Assembly (NCBI GenBank): GCA_963971225.1
Contig: OZ020268.1
Span: 50,394,404-50,458,403, forward strand
Length of the DNA: 64,000 bases
Direction of reading: 5' to 3'
From: Melieria omissa
Taxonomy: Eukaryota > Arthropoda > Insecta > Diptera > Ulidiidae
The notes beneath the pieces were generated by a model, which saw nothing but the letters and a program-made list of their open reading frames with translations, was not told where the DNA came from and made no database searches. Below are positions 25,161 to 36,905 of this stretch, in pieces. Numbering within the stretch: position 1 is the stretch's first letter; the number at the start of each line of letters is the position of its first letter. Made by a program: the position numbers and the translations under genes.

Positions 25161-27418
25161 TTTTAGAGGTTTTTAAATGCTGGAAAATTGCGGATTTGTA
25201 GGTAGATTTGTAGGTTTTGGCAATATTTTCTTTTTTTTATTATAAATATTGCTTAAAAGTAGAAGAAATCTAGTCAATGCAACAATGCAAAAGAGTTCCA
25301 TGGCTGCTGAAAAGTTTGCAGCCCTCTGACACATTGCGTACACGTCCAGCCCATCAACAGCTCATCCGCGTGGGCCAGGAAAAGACCGACAGTTATGCAT
25401 TCAATATGTCACATTGTCAGCCTTCGAACGCTATTCGTACAAGAAAGTAATTACTCCGATTTGGTCCACTGTCGTTATTTTTATTTTTCGCTCGTTTTAC
25501 GTTGTAATTTATTTCGATTTTAAAATTATTGTCATTTGTTGTTGTTCTTGTTTGGTCAGTCACCGCAAAACCGGAACTGCAGTTAGACTATATCCGCATC
25601 CGTATCGCTCACTAAATTGAGCTGCCACTGCACAAATTTTATGCACGCAGCGCTCAATTACACGGCGCAATAAATGTCAACATGGGCCCCATTTGTGGGT
25701 GTACATAAATTCTCGCCATGCCGTTGCAGCTTTTATCTGCGCCCCATCTCCCTGCTCCGCGCACGTTTCCCTTCACATATATTCATTGTTTGTTGTTTGT
25801 TTTTGCAATTCTTGGACGGCTGCCCTGTTGTTGCTGCACAAAGCGTGTTTGTGTTGGGCTGACGGTCTGGCCTCCGGGTTAACCCTCTGCTCTCGTGGAT
25901 GCACAATGTGCAATTTGATGTTAAAACTTTGCTCGCTGCATGTTAGTTGTGTGAATTTATTTGAAAATACTCGCTACCATCAACTGAGCGTAAATCATTT
26001 CTAGTGCATTTGATAGTCCTTGAAGTTAGGCGTAATTCGGCAAAAGTAGCAAAAAATTTACCATCATTATTATTGTGCAATATTATGTGGAAGTTTGCAA
26101 TTTTCACTGGCATATATGGCTTATTCCAAAGACAAATGGCCCATGAGAATATGTTCGCATTTAAGTTGCCAGAAGAAAGAACGTGTAATGTAGCGGAAAG
26201 TTGTTGGAATTGTGGCGTTGTTAAATTGAATACAAATTTATTGAATTTTTTCAAGTTCAAGAAACAACGTGCAGTCCTTCATTTGTGCTATCTGCTTATT
26301 ATTTATTTACATAATTCTTGGTATTAAAAATGTTTTGCTAACTCGTCGTTCGTTGCGCGAGTGTAGCGGCATTGCTTAAAATTTAATGTATAAAAAACAA
26401 ATTTAAATCCAATTTACTGCTTAATACCTACGACACCGCAAACCGCGCTGTGTTTTATTTTTATTTTAAATTTTCTTATCTCGCCACAAAAATTGGCAAA
26501 TGAACTTTTGCAAATGCGAATTGAGTTTCAAAAAATACATGCATACATCTATATGCAATTCGTCTTTCCCCACCAATTGCCACACAAAGCGCACAATGAA
26601 ACTGTTCGCTCTTCACTCGAACCACAAAACATTGCAACACAATTAAGCAAAGTTGCTCGCAAAGACTCCAGCTGACAAGCGAAGGTATTTTGAATGCCAT
26701 ACGGCACACGGCTGCTGACTTTTCCTTTCGCCACACCCAGTTGTGGTTGGAAAATAAAAACAAAAAAATGTTACAGAAAATGTAAAGTTGGATTGAACAA
26801 TATTAGGACAAACCGACGCAAACAACAAAGTGAAAGGTTGCTGTCAATTCGTTCAAATCGAAAAATTTGGAAAGTGAACTTAATTATCAGAAAAAAGCCA
26901 AGAAATTTAATCGAACACAGAGCCCACCCGCTGTGCATTCGGCAATTACGAGATGAAAAATCTAATGAACTGTGCTTTGACTGCCTAACTATTATCGTTT
27001 TGGGCACAATTCGTGACCAATGAATGTGGGAATCTCTGTGGAAATTTTCATTGGCATTGATTGGCTCGACTCATTAAAAGTTTTGGTATTTTTGAATTTA
27101 GTTGGAAAGCAAATTTTGTTTGATTTATATTCAAAAAGTGCATTGTTTTTCCCGAGTTTATGCTATTTTAGTTAATTATATAATGAAAACAATGTTTTAT
27201 CATAAATAAAATATACTGAAATTGAATCATTTGCAAGTTTAAGTAAACTTTATTGAAATGAAATCATTTTAAAAATTATGTAAATAATCATAATTCGGTT
27301 TTTGTGGGTCAGTTTCTAAATAGTAAAAAGAGAAGTAAAGGTTGGTTTTAGCAACTACTGATTCTTAAAAAAGGGGCTTGCCGCACTTTCTTTGAACTAA
27401 ACAATGGACCTCAGAGTG
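25161..27418. other. intergenic DNA, no gene recognised
   Basis: GC-balanced patches at 25280-25960 and 26440-27060 produce overlapping frames on both strands without splice context. The rest is AT-rich. No feature supported. Confidence 0.4.
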
Positions 27419-28708
27419 TACTACACCTTTTCAAGTTCGATTTCAGAAAGCGTAAATTCAATTTCAGAAAGCGTAAATTCAATTTCAGAAAGCGTAAATT
27501 CAATTTCAGAAAGCGTAAATTCAATTTCGGAAAACGTAAATTCAATTTCAGAAACATAAATTCAATTTCAGAAAGCGTAAATTCAATTTCAGAAACATAA
27601 ATTCAATTTCAGAAAGCGTAAATTCAATTTCAGAAACACAAATTCAATTTCAGAAAGCGTAAATTCAATTTCAGAAACCGTAAATTCAATTTCAGAAACT
27701 ACCTTTAATGTATAAAAAATGTTTTTGGAAAAGTGCACTTTGCCAAATTTTTTAACTACGTACGAAAGCTATGTGTACACTCGGAGGCCATAATGGCCTA
27801 TTGTGAATCCCTTCTTATGGTGTTCTGGAGCTAACCAATAGTCTCAATCAAGGGGAAACCAGTTCGACCTCTTAATGAAGGAGAGCAGATTCGAGATTTC
27901 GACCTTCGCCGTGCAAGCCAGGTCGGCCAGGAACCTTGACCACAAGGTGCGGAACCGGCGTTCCTGCAGAGCCGGGCAGTGACACAGGAAGTGTTGTATC
28001 GTTTCTACTTCTTCTTCATCTCCATAGCTACGGCAGACATCACCCGACGAGAGGCGCCATTTGGTAAGCATAGATCCAATAGTGCAGTGTCCGGTGATGA
28101 CTCCAACGAGCTGACGAATGGAGGTACGACTCAAGGACAGTACGAATCGTGTTTTCGTCAAGGAGAGGGAGGGCCACAGTCGGTCCTGGTACGCCATGAT
28201 GACTCAATTTCCTTTTTGGTCAACCTGTCAATATACATGTACAGGGCAGATATCGGAGGAAACACAGAGGTATCCAAACAAATCAAATCTGTGTAAATGC
28301 AACCAAAATAAATTCAACATTTGCTCTGAAATTGAATTTATGTTTCTGAAATTGAATTTACGTTTTCTGAAATTGAATTAACGCTTTCCGAAATTGAATT
28401 TACGCTTTCTGAAATTGAATTTATGTTTCTGAAATTGAATTTACGCTTTCTGAAATTGAATTTACGCTTTCTGAAATTGAATTTACGCTTTCTGAAATTG
28501 AATTTACGTTTTCCGAAATTGAATTTACGCTTTCTGAAATTGAATTTACGTTTTCCGAAATTGAATTTACGCTTTCTGAAATTGAATTTATGTTTCTGAA
28601 ATTGAATTTACGCTTTCTGAAATTGAATTTACGCTTTCTGAAATTGAATTTACGCTTTCTGAAATTGCTTTTACGCTTTCTGAAATCGAACTTGAAAAGG
28701 TGTAGTAG
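27419..28708. mobile_element. Foldback-like element: inverted 21-bp tandem arrays around a LINE loop
   Basis: The left end TACTACACCTTTTCAAGTTC leads into about a dozen tandem copies of a 21-bp unit (AAATTCAATTTCAGAAAGCGT and variants) to about 27705. The right side (28320-28690) is the same array in reverse orientation with more copies, ending in GAACTTGAAAAGGTGTAGTA, the exact complement of the left end. Long TIRs made of short tandem repeats are the defining architecture of Drosophila FB/Galileo-type foldback elements. The loop (27706-28319) holds no transposase, only a LINE fragment. Confidence 0.8.
27780..28275 (-). mobile_element. LINE 3' fragment inside the foldback loop
   Basis: The minus-strand frame 28197-27844 is open for 117 codons. 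It contains LVGVITGHCTIGSMLTKWRL, CRSYGDEEEVETIQHFLCHC and SRFLADL, the C-terminal region of the same LINE family as at 36259-36840. The CxxC of the zinc motif has become C-R-S-Y, so it is degenerate. 3' tail runs to about 27780 with GGCCATTATGGCCTCCGAGT. Confidence 0.85.
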
Positions 28709-28734
28709 AGCATTTAGGAAACCTAACCTAACTA

Positions 28735-29620
28735 AGTTCGAAATTATTACACTAACAACTATTACAATTATTCTTCACCATTAACTCAGCAATGCTTCAC
28801 TATCTGTTAATTGATTATTAATTTACTAATTACTAGTTCAAACTTTTTAAACCAACAACTATTACAATTATTTTTAAACATTATTTCAATAATTTTTTTG
28901 CTCAGCTCTGATTCAAATCGACTAGTCATAGCACTTAAATGACCAACCAATTGGTCTAGTAAAGTTTACTAATCAACAGTTAACTAATTGCTAGTCTGAA
29001 ATTATTTAACTAGCAACTATTAAATTATTCTTAACTATTAGTTCAGCAAGTTTTTTGCCCAACTCTGAGTCCATTCGACAAGTCACTGCAGTTAAACGAC
29101 AAATAAATCTGTCCTGACAATATATTTTACTTAAGTATCTGTTAACTAATTACTAGTTTCCTAATTACTAGTTCGAAATTATTCAACTAACAACTATTAC
29201 AAGATTTCTTAACTATTAGTTAAGCTATTTTTTCGTTCAACTCTGATTCAAATCGACTAGTCACAACACCTAAATGACAAATAAATCTATCCTGACAAGA
29301 TATTTTGATTAAGTATCGGTTAATGAAATACTTTTTTTTCTAATTACTAGTTCAAAATTATTCAACTAACAACTATTACAATTATTCTTCACCAATCAGA
29401 AAGTTCAGAAAGTTTTTCGCTCAACTCTAATTCCATCCATAAATGACCAACAAATTGGTCTGGTAAAGTTTACTAATTAACAGTTAACTAATTACTAGTT
29501 TGAAATTATTCAATTAACAACTATTACAAAGATTTACCATAAATTCAGCAAGTTTTCGCTCAACTCTGATTCTATTCGACAAGTCACTGCAGTTAAACGA
29601 CAAATAAATCTAAAATATGA
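28735..29620. repeat. degenerate tandem repeats, unit roughly 180-190 bp
   Basis: Ordered phrases recur about five times: ACTAGTTCGAAATTATT, CAACTAACAACTATTACAA, CTTAACTATTAGTTCAGCA, TTTTTCGCTCAACTCTGATT, CGACTAGTCACAGC, TAAACGACAAATAAATCT. A further displaced copy occurs at about 31085-31220 and 31320-31460. Confidence 0.65.
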
Positions 29621-29773
29621 TAATTGATTCAAATTGTAAGCAGTTAAAAGTTCATTGATTTCAACTTGGTACATGCAGAACTGTCAACGTAAATATGCAT
29701 AAATTCAATTGTTCGCATGATAGGTGCCAGAAGTTTATAAGTACACTGCACAAAAGAATAATGTTTTTATTTT

Positions 29774-29820
29774 ACTTCATAATTCAACTATTGATTGCTT
29801 TAATAGTTGAATTATGAAGT
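29774..29820. repeat. perfect 19-bp stem hairpin
   Basis: ACTTCATAATTCAACTATT is followed after a 9-nt loop by its exact reverse complement AATAGTTGAATTATGAAGT. No terminator or known site is expected here. It may be a small palindromic repeat or replication-error product. Confidence 0.7.
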
Positions 29821-31224
29821 GAATGCATCGCACTTGCAACAATTCTGCACCCATTGGCAACTCAATCAACACTTTTTGTGTATCGTGCAAACACTTTTTA
29901 CAGTGTTGTTTTTTTAAATCCCAAAACTTTTTTCATTCTAAACACTCCGTTTGACTTGTGAATTTGACAGTTGAACATTGTTGGTGTGTTCATGTTGTGC
30001 GCTTTGTTTCGTTGCGTTGATCCAACGTTAAACACAGCTACGGGCTTCGCTGCATGCGCACGGCAGTCAAATGTAGAAATTGAATGCGTTGCCATGAAAT
30101 CACGATGCAATGCAAATAACAGTAAATAAACACTGTGCGAAATATGCTTTGCAGTTGAACGGTGTTTTGCATTAATTTCGAGTGAAATCAGTTGATTTCC
30201 CATCAGTGGCAGATTCAGGGGATGTTTTGGGGGTTGAAACTCTCCCCCGAAATATTTGGGTCGACTTTAAAACTACATACAAAAATATTAAACAAAAACA
30301 ATAACAAAATTACATGACACATTTGCAAATTTCATGATATTCGTTTCAAAATGTGTTGAAATTAATTATAAAATGCGGTTCTTGTTGCATATCAAATTAC
30401 TTCGATATTCAATTTTTCTTTGCTTTTTTGTTTTTGCAACCCACGTGCACCATAAACGCCCACAAAATGTACTTTAATTTCTTTGCTATTAATTAGCCAA
30501 ATATCAGGTTGCGACATGTATTAACACATTTTTTGCCATATATGATTATTTCATTTTTTAAATTTAATCTGGTTTCATCAGAGTCGTTTTCTTAAGCACA
30601 ATTTAAATTAAAAAAATGTGGAAAATTTTATAAACACAATTTACTAAGACTGCAGTAGTCTAAAGAAGTACTGTTATAATAAGTTTGATCACAGTGGTTT
30701 CATTCACTTTAGATGTACAAAAAATATATTTTAGGAAACACAACTTATTAGGTATTTTTTTTTAAGTGTCGAAGCAGCCTGAACAAGTGAAGAAGCATAT
30801 TAGGCTTATGGGGATTAACAGAATTTTATTTGATTAACAAAGCCAAAACAAGGCAACAGCATTGTTGAGTGAATAAAGCATTGGTTTCTCATACAGCGAG
30901 TGCCAAATCGCTATCCAGGAGGAGTGTCTATGTCAACTTGAACTGGACAGGGATAAGAGTTGCTGTGGCATTCACCAGGTGGAGCGCAATTAGGGACCAA
31001 TCCCAATCGTCTAGTCGTTGAGATTTGCATTTGCAGGGTAAAAGGCTAAGGTTCTTTTTTCCTTTTCAGCAAAGATCTGAACAGGTGCAAAGTAACCCAT
31101 TCGAAATTTTTTCGCTCAACTATGATTCCAATCAATGAGTCGGAAAAGTTAAACGTCAAATACATCTGACCAGATAAAATATTTTGATTGATTATCCCTG
31201 TCAACTAATTAATTGATAACATGC
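29821..31224. other. intergenic DNA with a hAT-MITE end at 30204
   Basis: 30204-30290 begins CAGTGGCAGATTCAGGGG and continues with TTTTGGGGGTTGAAAC and CCCGAAATATTTGGGTCG, matching the left end of the complete element at 60183-60337. The other end is not found. The rest is AT-rich, and 31085-31220 is a displaced copy of the 28.7-29.6 kb repeat. Confidence 0.55.
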
Positions 31225-31300
31225 AGTTAGGTTAGGTTATGGTGGCTGCCTCTGTAAGAGATACACTCGGAGGCCTATAAGGCCCCTTGTGATACCACAT
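31225..31300 (-). mobile_element. LINE 3' tail remnant
   Basis: GTTAGGTTAGGTTATGGTGG then CACTCGGAGGCC and CCTTGTGATACCACA is the reverse complement of the LINE 3' tail (TGTGGTATCACAA...GGCC...CCTAACCTAAC). Only the extreme 3' end is present. Confidence 0.65.
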
Positions 31301-32546
31301 AAATATGTCAACCTTTTTGGAAACGTGTATGCAGTTACTTAACTACTAGTTAACTAATTACTATTTCGAAGTTGTTCAATTAAGAACTAATCTTAACTAT
31401 TAGTTCAGCATGTTCTACGCTAATTCTGACTTCATTCGCCGAGTCGCAGCATTTAATAACGAAAAACATGTCTAACATAAATTTGTTCTTGAGGTGATCC
31501 CACCCTTATTTTCTAACGTGGCAATGACCGATCCTGGCAATCCTGTGCGCTTCCCTTTTGACCTTTTCGCAGCCTTTTGAGCCCACTTTCTGTCCAGTTT
31601 TGGCCAGCGTTGTCACCCACTTGTCCAATATTATTTTACATAATTAAAATGTTTAATTATTCAACAACCTAACACCCACCTAATGGCCAAATAGGCCGCA
31701 AATAATGATGCAAAATTTTGTTAATATTATACTTTGGACTATGTAAATTAGGCAACAGAATAATTACATTATAGACAGACATATTTAAGCGGCCCATTAA
31801 ATGCTCAAACAGACACAATGTCGAAAGCACCGCCCATACATTTTAAGGTCAATTTGAAATTAGAATGCAAAATGTTGTTTTTCCAAGCCAAAAATCAATA
31901 AAATTTGCACTAGTCTGCAGCTCACTAATTGACGCGCCAAAGCTCAGCTTCCCACAACAACAAGTTATGGCCTGTCAAATGAATTTCATACTCCATTCAG
32001 TTGCAATAAGAACTTTCACAGGCACTTTTAACTTTTCAATCGAGCATTTCGTGCACCAAAATGAATGCAATATTTAATTGAATGTCTGCCAAACGAATTT
32101 TGCAATTGATTCCAGACATCTTAGACAGTTTTAATATACGAGTATATTTACTACTGGCTTTAAAAAGTGACGAGTGTATACAACTCTGAAACCCTATGCC
32201 AAGTTAACAGTTCAACTTTGTACGGATACGTTTGAAGAAAATCTTGTTTAGAAGAAAACTTTGCACGGAAACGTCTAAACAAACTCTCAGCTATATTTTT
32301 TCAAAAATAGTTTTTGCAATACAAAAATCTTGGAATGAAAAAGTTCACAGAAATGTCTTCCTCAAAGTAGATTTTCCTGTATTCACAGTTTGTGGGAAAA
32401 TTTATTTCGGGCAACTTTCCCTACAAGATAATGATCAAACTGTGAGCACCCCATTGTATATCTTTCAAACAATTGTAGAAACATTTTCAAAATAAAAATG
32501 CCTCGCTCAAATATCAAACAAGCATTGAACATCACTTAAAGAAATC
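31301..32546. other. AT-rich intergenic DNA, no gene recognised
   Basis: Displaced tandem-repeat copy at 31320-31460, then unique AT-rich DNA. Short frames at 31865-32077 and 32232-32495 lack coding codon bias. Confidence 0.5.
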
Positions 32547-32554
32547 GTCCCGAT

Positions 32555-32785
32555 CAAGGCGAATTCATACCAGGTGACCTCGTTGAATGAGGCGAATTGA
32601 TTTTTTTGGTGGAAAAGGTCTAGATTGTCAAAATGTCTGTGTAAAACTTTGACAGTTTAAAAATAAAAAAGGCAAGCTTTGTTCTGATTGGCTGATTTTG
32701 ACAATCTAAACCCAGAAAACAAAAACAAAATACATTGAAATTTTGTTGCTGTCCTTACGCTATCACCTGGTATGAATTCGCCTTG
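32555..32785 (+). mobile_element. hAT-like MITE, copy 1 (231 bp)
   Basis: Starts CAAGGCGAATTCATACCAGG and ends with the inverted CCTGGTATGAATTCGCCTTG. Flanked by an 8-bp target-site duplication with one mismatch (GTCCCGAT at 32547-32554, GTCCCGAG at 32786-32793). 8-bp duplications fit the hAT superfamily. No coding capacity. Confidence 0.85.
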
Positions 32786-32805
32786 GTCCCGAGAGTGGCA
32801 TAAAG

Positions 32806-33038
32806 CAAGGCGAATTCATACCAGGTGATAGCGTAAGGACAGCAACAAAATTTCAATGTATTTTGTTTTTGTTTTCTGGGTATAGATTGTCAAAATCAGC
32901 CAATCAGAACAAAGCTTGCTTTTTCATTTTAAACTGTCAAAGTTTTACACAGGCACGTTGACAATCTAGACCTTTTCCACCACAAAAAAAAATCAATTCG
33001 CCTCATTTAACGCTATCACCTGGAATGAATTCGCCTTG
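32806..33038 (-). mobile_element. hAT-like MITE, copy 2 (233 bp), inverted relative to copy 1
   Basis: Near-identical to copy 1 in the opposite orientation and separated from it by 20 bp. It has its own direct repeat GGCATAAAG at 32797-32805 and 33039-33047, so it inserted independently and the pair was not created by a single inversion. Confidence 0.85.
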
Positions 33039-33302
33039 GGCATAAAGTATTCAAAAAAATTCGCTCCGGAGATTGTGTCAAAAAATTCATTTGACTTTGT
33101 TTTTCGACAATTTCAATAAACATGCTCAGCAGTGCGGCAAAGCAAAAACAATTGAGATACCATATGGTTAAATTCGGGAAAATTGCCAGGTGGGAAATTT
33201 AACATGCTAGATACAGCTGAACTGTGAACACCATAATTGTTCACTGCAGTCAGTTTCATAATTCTTGAAACCTTGTGTTAAGTTAGAAATAAAAAAATAT
33301 AT

Positions 33303-33642
33303 TGTTACGAAAATCTCAAGTTTTCCCAGGTTCGTTTGATTGTGTTTGAAAATAAAACAACTTCAGTTATTCAGCGCAACGTAGTCAAAACTAACAATCG
33401 CTTTATTTACAAATTTACACTTGTTCTACTTTGCACTACTACCATTGCATGTTTCCCCATTGCTTGCTCAACACAGACTCGCACACTGCTGCTTTTATAC
33501 CAGTTTTCTTATCGCGCCGAAGTTTCTTGCAACTTCTAACTGGAAAATGCTCGACCATTCTCGCACAGCCTATTTCTTCGAGAACCACCCTTGCCATATC
33601 GGATTATACCAAGCAAATTATACCAATTCGCCGTACTTGACA
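33303..33642 (-). mobile_element. probable solo LTR of an LTR retrotransposon
   Basis: On the minus strand the 340-bp segment begins TGTCAAGTACGGCGAATTGG and ends TTTTCGTAACA, so it is bounded by TG..CA. It contains a TATA box (GGTATAAAAGCAGCAG at about 33499-33484) and, about 90 bp downstream, an AATAAA signal (33407-33402), the normal U3-R arrangement. No internal retroviral-type genes, primer-binding site or partner LTR lie nearby. A clear target-site duplication was not found, so the exact ends are uncertain. Confidence 0.5.
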
Positions 33643-36080
33643 GTGCATGCCTAAAAGTATGCTTGCCAAAGCGTTCATGCACAGCACAGAGTGCCTTTTC
33701 GTTTCAATATAAAAAGTTCATCTTCATTTACTTTTGTTTTATTCTAAACGCTGTGTGTAGACTTGTAGTAAAAGCTTGATAAGTAAATCGCATTGTTTCT
33801 TAAATGCCTTTTTATATTTTTTTGAAAGACCAAAGTTGGTTTTAATGAGAAAAGCAAACACATAAATACATAGTTTTAGAAAAGTTGAACATTTGAGTTG
33901 AACAGAGACCACAAACATTTGTTTTGAAATAAAATAACATTTCAAGACCTGATTTTTTGCCATGAACCCAATGAGTTAAGTTGAAAAAAGTTGAAATTGA
34001 TTGAGATAAACAATGTATGAATCTTACAATCTTATGAATTTTTTATCTATGAATATTATCTTATAGTCTTATGAATTTAATCTCTATGAATCGTATAGTC
34101 TTATGAATTTGATTTCTACAATCTCTTAGGATTTGTTAAATTTAGTAACGATTTCTATATTATAATGAAATAATCCAAAGCATAGACTTGCCTAGTTTTA
34201 TAGCCTAAAATAGAACTGTAGCTTCTTCTCTTCGTTTGAGATCTCCAGACTCCACTTCATCTCCATTCCTACAGTTTTATTGTTTGTAGCGCGTTGTAGT
34301 TTTATTGTTAAGGTTTTAACAGAAAGTTGACAGAATTTCAATCAAAACTCGGAAGGAAAGACAATTCAACCCTGGGTCACATGAAGAACAATTGCCTGTG
34401 CATTAATTGCGATCAGCTTAAAAATATACCATGAACTGAATAAAGTTCTATACAAACTATATACATAACTGCTAAGTTCCTGGTCAGATTCGAACAAACA
34501 ATTGACACAACAAAACAGTTGACAGACAAAGGCTTAGCATTGAATACTGTGAGATTATCTGTTGAAAAACGCCTTTTATTGGATTTCATGTTCTCAGTTT
34601 ATCTAAGCAACACAAGTTGACCTATTAAGCGGAAAATGTTTTTATTAAAGTAAAACGCTTCTGAATTGGAAAAAAATTGCAGTAACACGAAATCCTTAAA
34701 AAAAAACCTATAACCTTGAAAAGCCTTCAAACCAAATTGTTTCTCTCTCTCTCATATTTTTGGAAACAATAAACCGCATGCAGCATTCAACAAGAGACTG
34801 CCTTGTTTATGATATGCGTATATTTATATATATTTATATATATATACATAGCAATTTGCCGGAACAATACGTCTCGAAATGCGACTAAGTTCCCAGAAGT
34901 ATGCAACAAATAGTCGAGCTTAAATAAAAGCCGTTAGCTTGCAGCATTTACACTTCGTTAGGAGTGAAGCGTTTGCAGGGTGAAGGTCAACACCACCCAC
35001 GCCCCGTCACTGCTTCGTCGCAAGCACAATGTTATACATTTTTATAGTTCAAATTTCCGACATCAGCCGCAGCACTGTTTTTAATCTGTTGTTATTGCGT
35101 TAAGAGCGGCAATATTTTTTCACCATCAACATTTTCGTACAGAAAGCGACCTCAATTATGGATGAGCTGACCTTCATAAGATGTTTTATTTTATTTAAGA
35201 AAAAAGATCACATATGCATTAATACGCCCAATTTTTCAATGATATGTTTTTTTCGGTTGCTGGCAGCCGAATATTTTCCATTGATATTCGCCAACGTGTC
35301 CCTACGCGACTTGCACTTTGTTGTGTGCTTCACTTCATTTGCAGTCACTTCATTTGATATGTGCATTTTTGGCATGTTTTGCATTTTAAGGCTGCAAACA
35401 GTCGCAACGCGCTGTCCACACCCACATTTCTGAATTTATTGTCAGCGATTTGTGTGCTTTTGTGTTACTGTGCATTTGTTATTCCGTCTATCTGCCAAAT
35501 TGGCGGCCGGCGCACTTGTGCACCGGTCGTTCTGCGGTTGGTAATTTCGTGTGAAATGGGTCCGTTGCAGTTGCCGGGGCTGACAGGTGAGCGTGAGGCC
35601 TAATTGGCTTTCATTTAAAATTTACGCCCGTTACGTTGTTGGCCGTAGCGCTTATTCGGCCCGCAGCTTCCATGCTGGCAAAGTGACAGGCGTTTCGCAA
35701 TTTTCGGCGACTATTTGCCACTTCTCCGAAAACGCGCTCCGATGCACGTCAAGTTATGTGCACCAAATCACTTGGGTCGCATCAGTTTGTAAATTAATGT
35801 GTTGTTCTTAGAAAACAGTAGACGGACACAAATTTATTTCTATTTTAATAAAATGCTTTTCATTAAGAGGTTTAATTGTCAGTTGAAGAGGTTCAATTAG
35901 AACACCAAGTTGGGTCTTGGTGGCCCCCATGAAATTGTTGTGTACTCTGCTATTTGATTGTTCTTTACAAAAAAATCTCACTAATTTTAGATTAATTAGT
36001 AGTTTAAATTCTCCATTTCTTGGATTGTCCAAGCGACCCGTTTATTCGACTACTTCTTCAATACTTAGTAGTAATAAGTG
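33643..36080. other. intergenic DNA, no gene recognised
   Basis: 33960-34160 has a short TCTTATGAATTT repeat. 34820-34850 is a TATATATTTA run. 35010-35800 is GC-balanced with overlapping short frames on both strands. No gene supported. Confidence 0.4.
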
Positions 36081-36084
36081 AGAC

Positions 36085-36905
36085 TTTATATATGTGAAAC
36101 TTAACGTTCTACAAGGGAGGAATGGGGTGACGAGAGACGCTTCCATTACCGTTCTCAACGACACACCTAAGATGGATGAAGGTACAGAAGTTGGTTCCCA
36201 ACTCAAATGTACTACGGATCCAACGGTCGTTCAAACTCCTGGACCTCTGTCGTAGGTATTGGTATCACCAGGTATTGGTATTGGTTATCCCCAAGTCACT
36301 CTCTGCTGGGTTCCGGGCCACTCTGGAGTAAAAGGGAACGAGGCAGCGAACGAGATGACAAGAAAGAAGGTCGCCTTGGCTACCACCAAAGTAGATAACT
36401 CTGTGCTTCCTTCGATATCGGCCCTGTATATGAATATTGACAGGTTGAGCAAAAAGAACAGCGAGTCCTCATGGCACAGCAGAACTGATTGTAGCACCTG
36501 CCGGGCAAAACGGCCCGCCCTTTCCATGGGTAAAACGCAATTTGTACTGTCCCTGAGTGGAACCTCAGTTAGACAGCTCTTTAGAGTCATCAATGGACAC
36601 TGTGCCATTGAATCTATGCTTATAAAATGGCGCCTCTCGTCCAGTGATGTCTGCAGAAGATGCGAAGATGAAACAGAACTAGAAACGATGCCACACTTCC
36701 TGTTTCGCTGCCCGTCTCTACAGGAATGCCGACTCTGTACCCTAAGCGCACGACTAATGGTCATGGCGTGTGCGGCAAAAGCTGAAACTCCAAATCTGCT
36801 CTACTTTATCAAGAGGTCGAGCTGGTTTGTCCCGGATTGAGACTGATTGTTTAGCTCCAGAAGCATTTAAGAAGGGATTCACAAGGGTTTATGTGCCGCA
36901 CACAC
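36085..36905 (+). mobile_element. LINE 3' fragment with RNase H, best-preserved copy
   Basis: A 193-codon frame (36259-36840) contains VTLCWVPGHSGVKGNEAANE, the RNase H signature of I/Jockey-like LINEs, then LSLSGTSVRQLFRVINGHC and a C-x2-C-x(n)-H/C zinc motif (VCRRCEDETELETMPHFLFR). It ends FVPD-stop. RNase H residues upstream lie out of frame from about 36085. The 3' tail contains AGAAGGGATTCACAAGGG. 5'-truncated and non-autonomous. It is the same family as the foldback-loop copy. Confidence 0.9.

Noticed and set aside
27440..28690. CRISPR-like regular repeats
   Set aside because: The 21-bp units are contiguous with no unique spacers, the host is a eukaryote, and the arrays are inverted relative to each other, which fits a foldback element.
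36285..36764. 159-codon minus-strand open frame
   Set aside because: Shadow of the plus-strand LINE RNase H frame.
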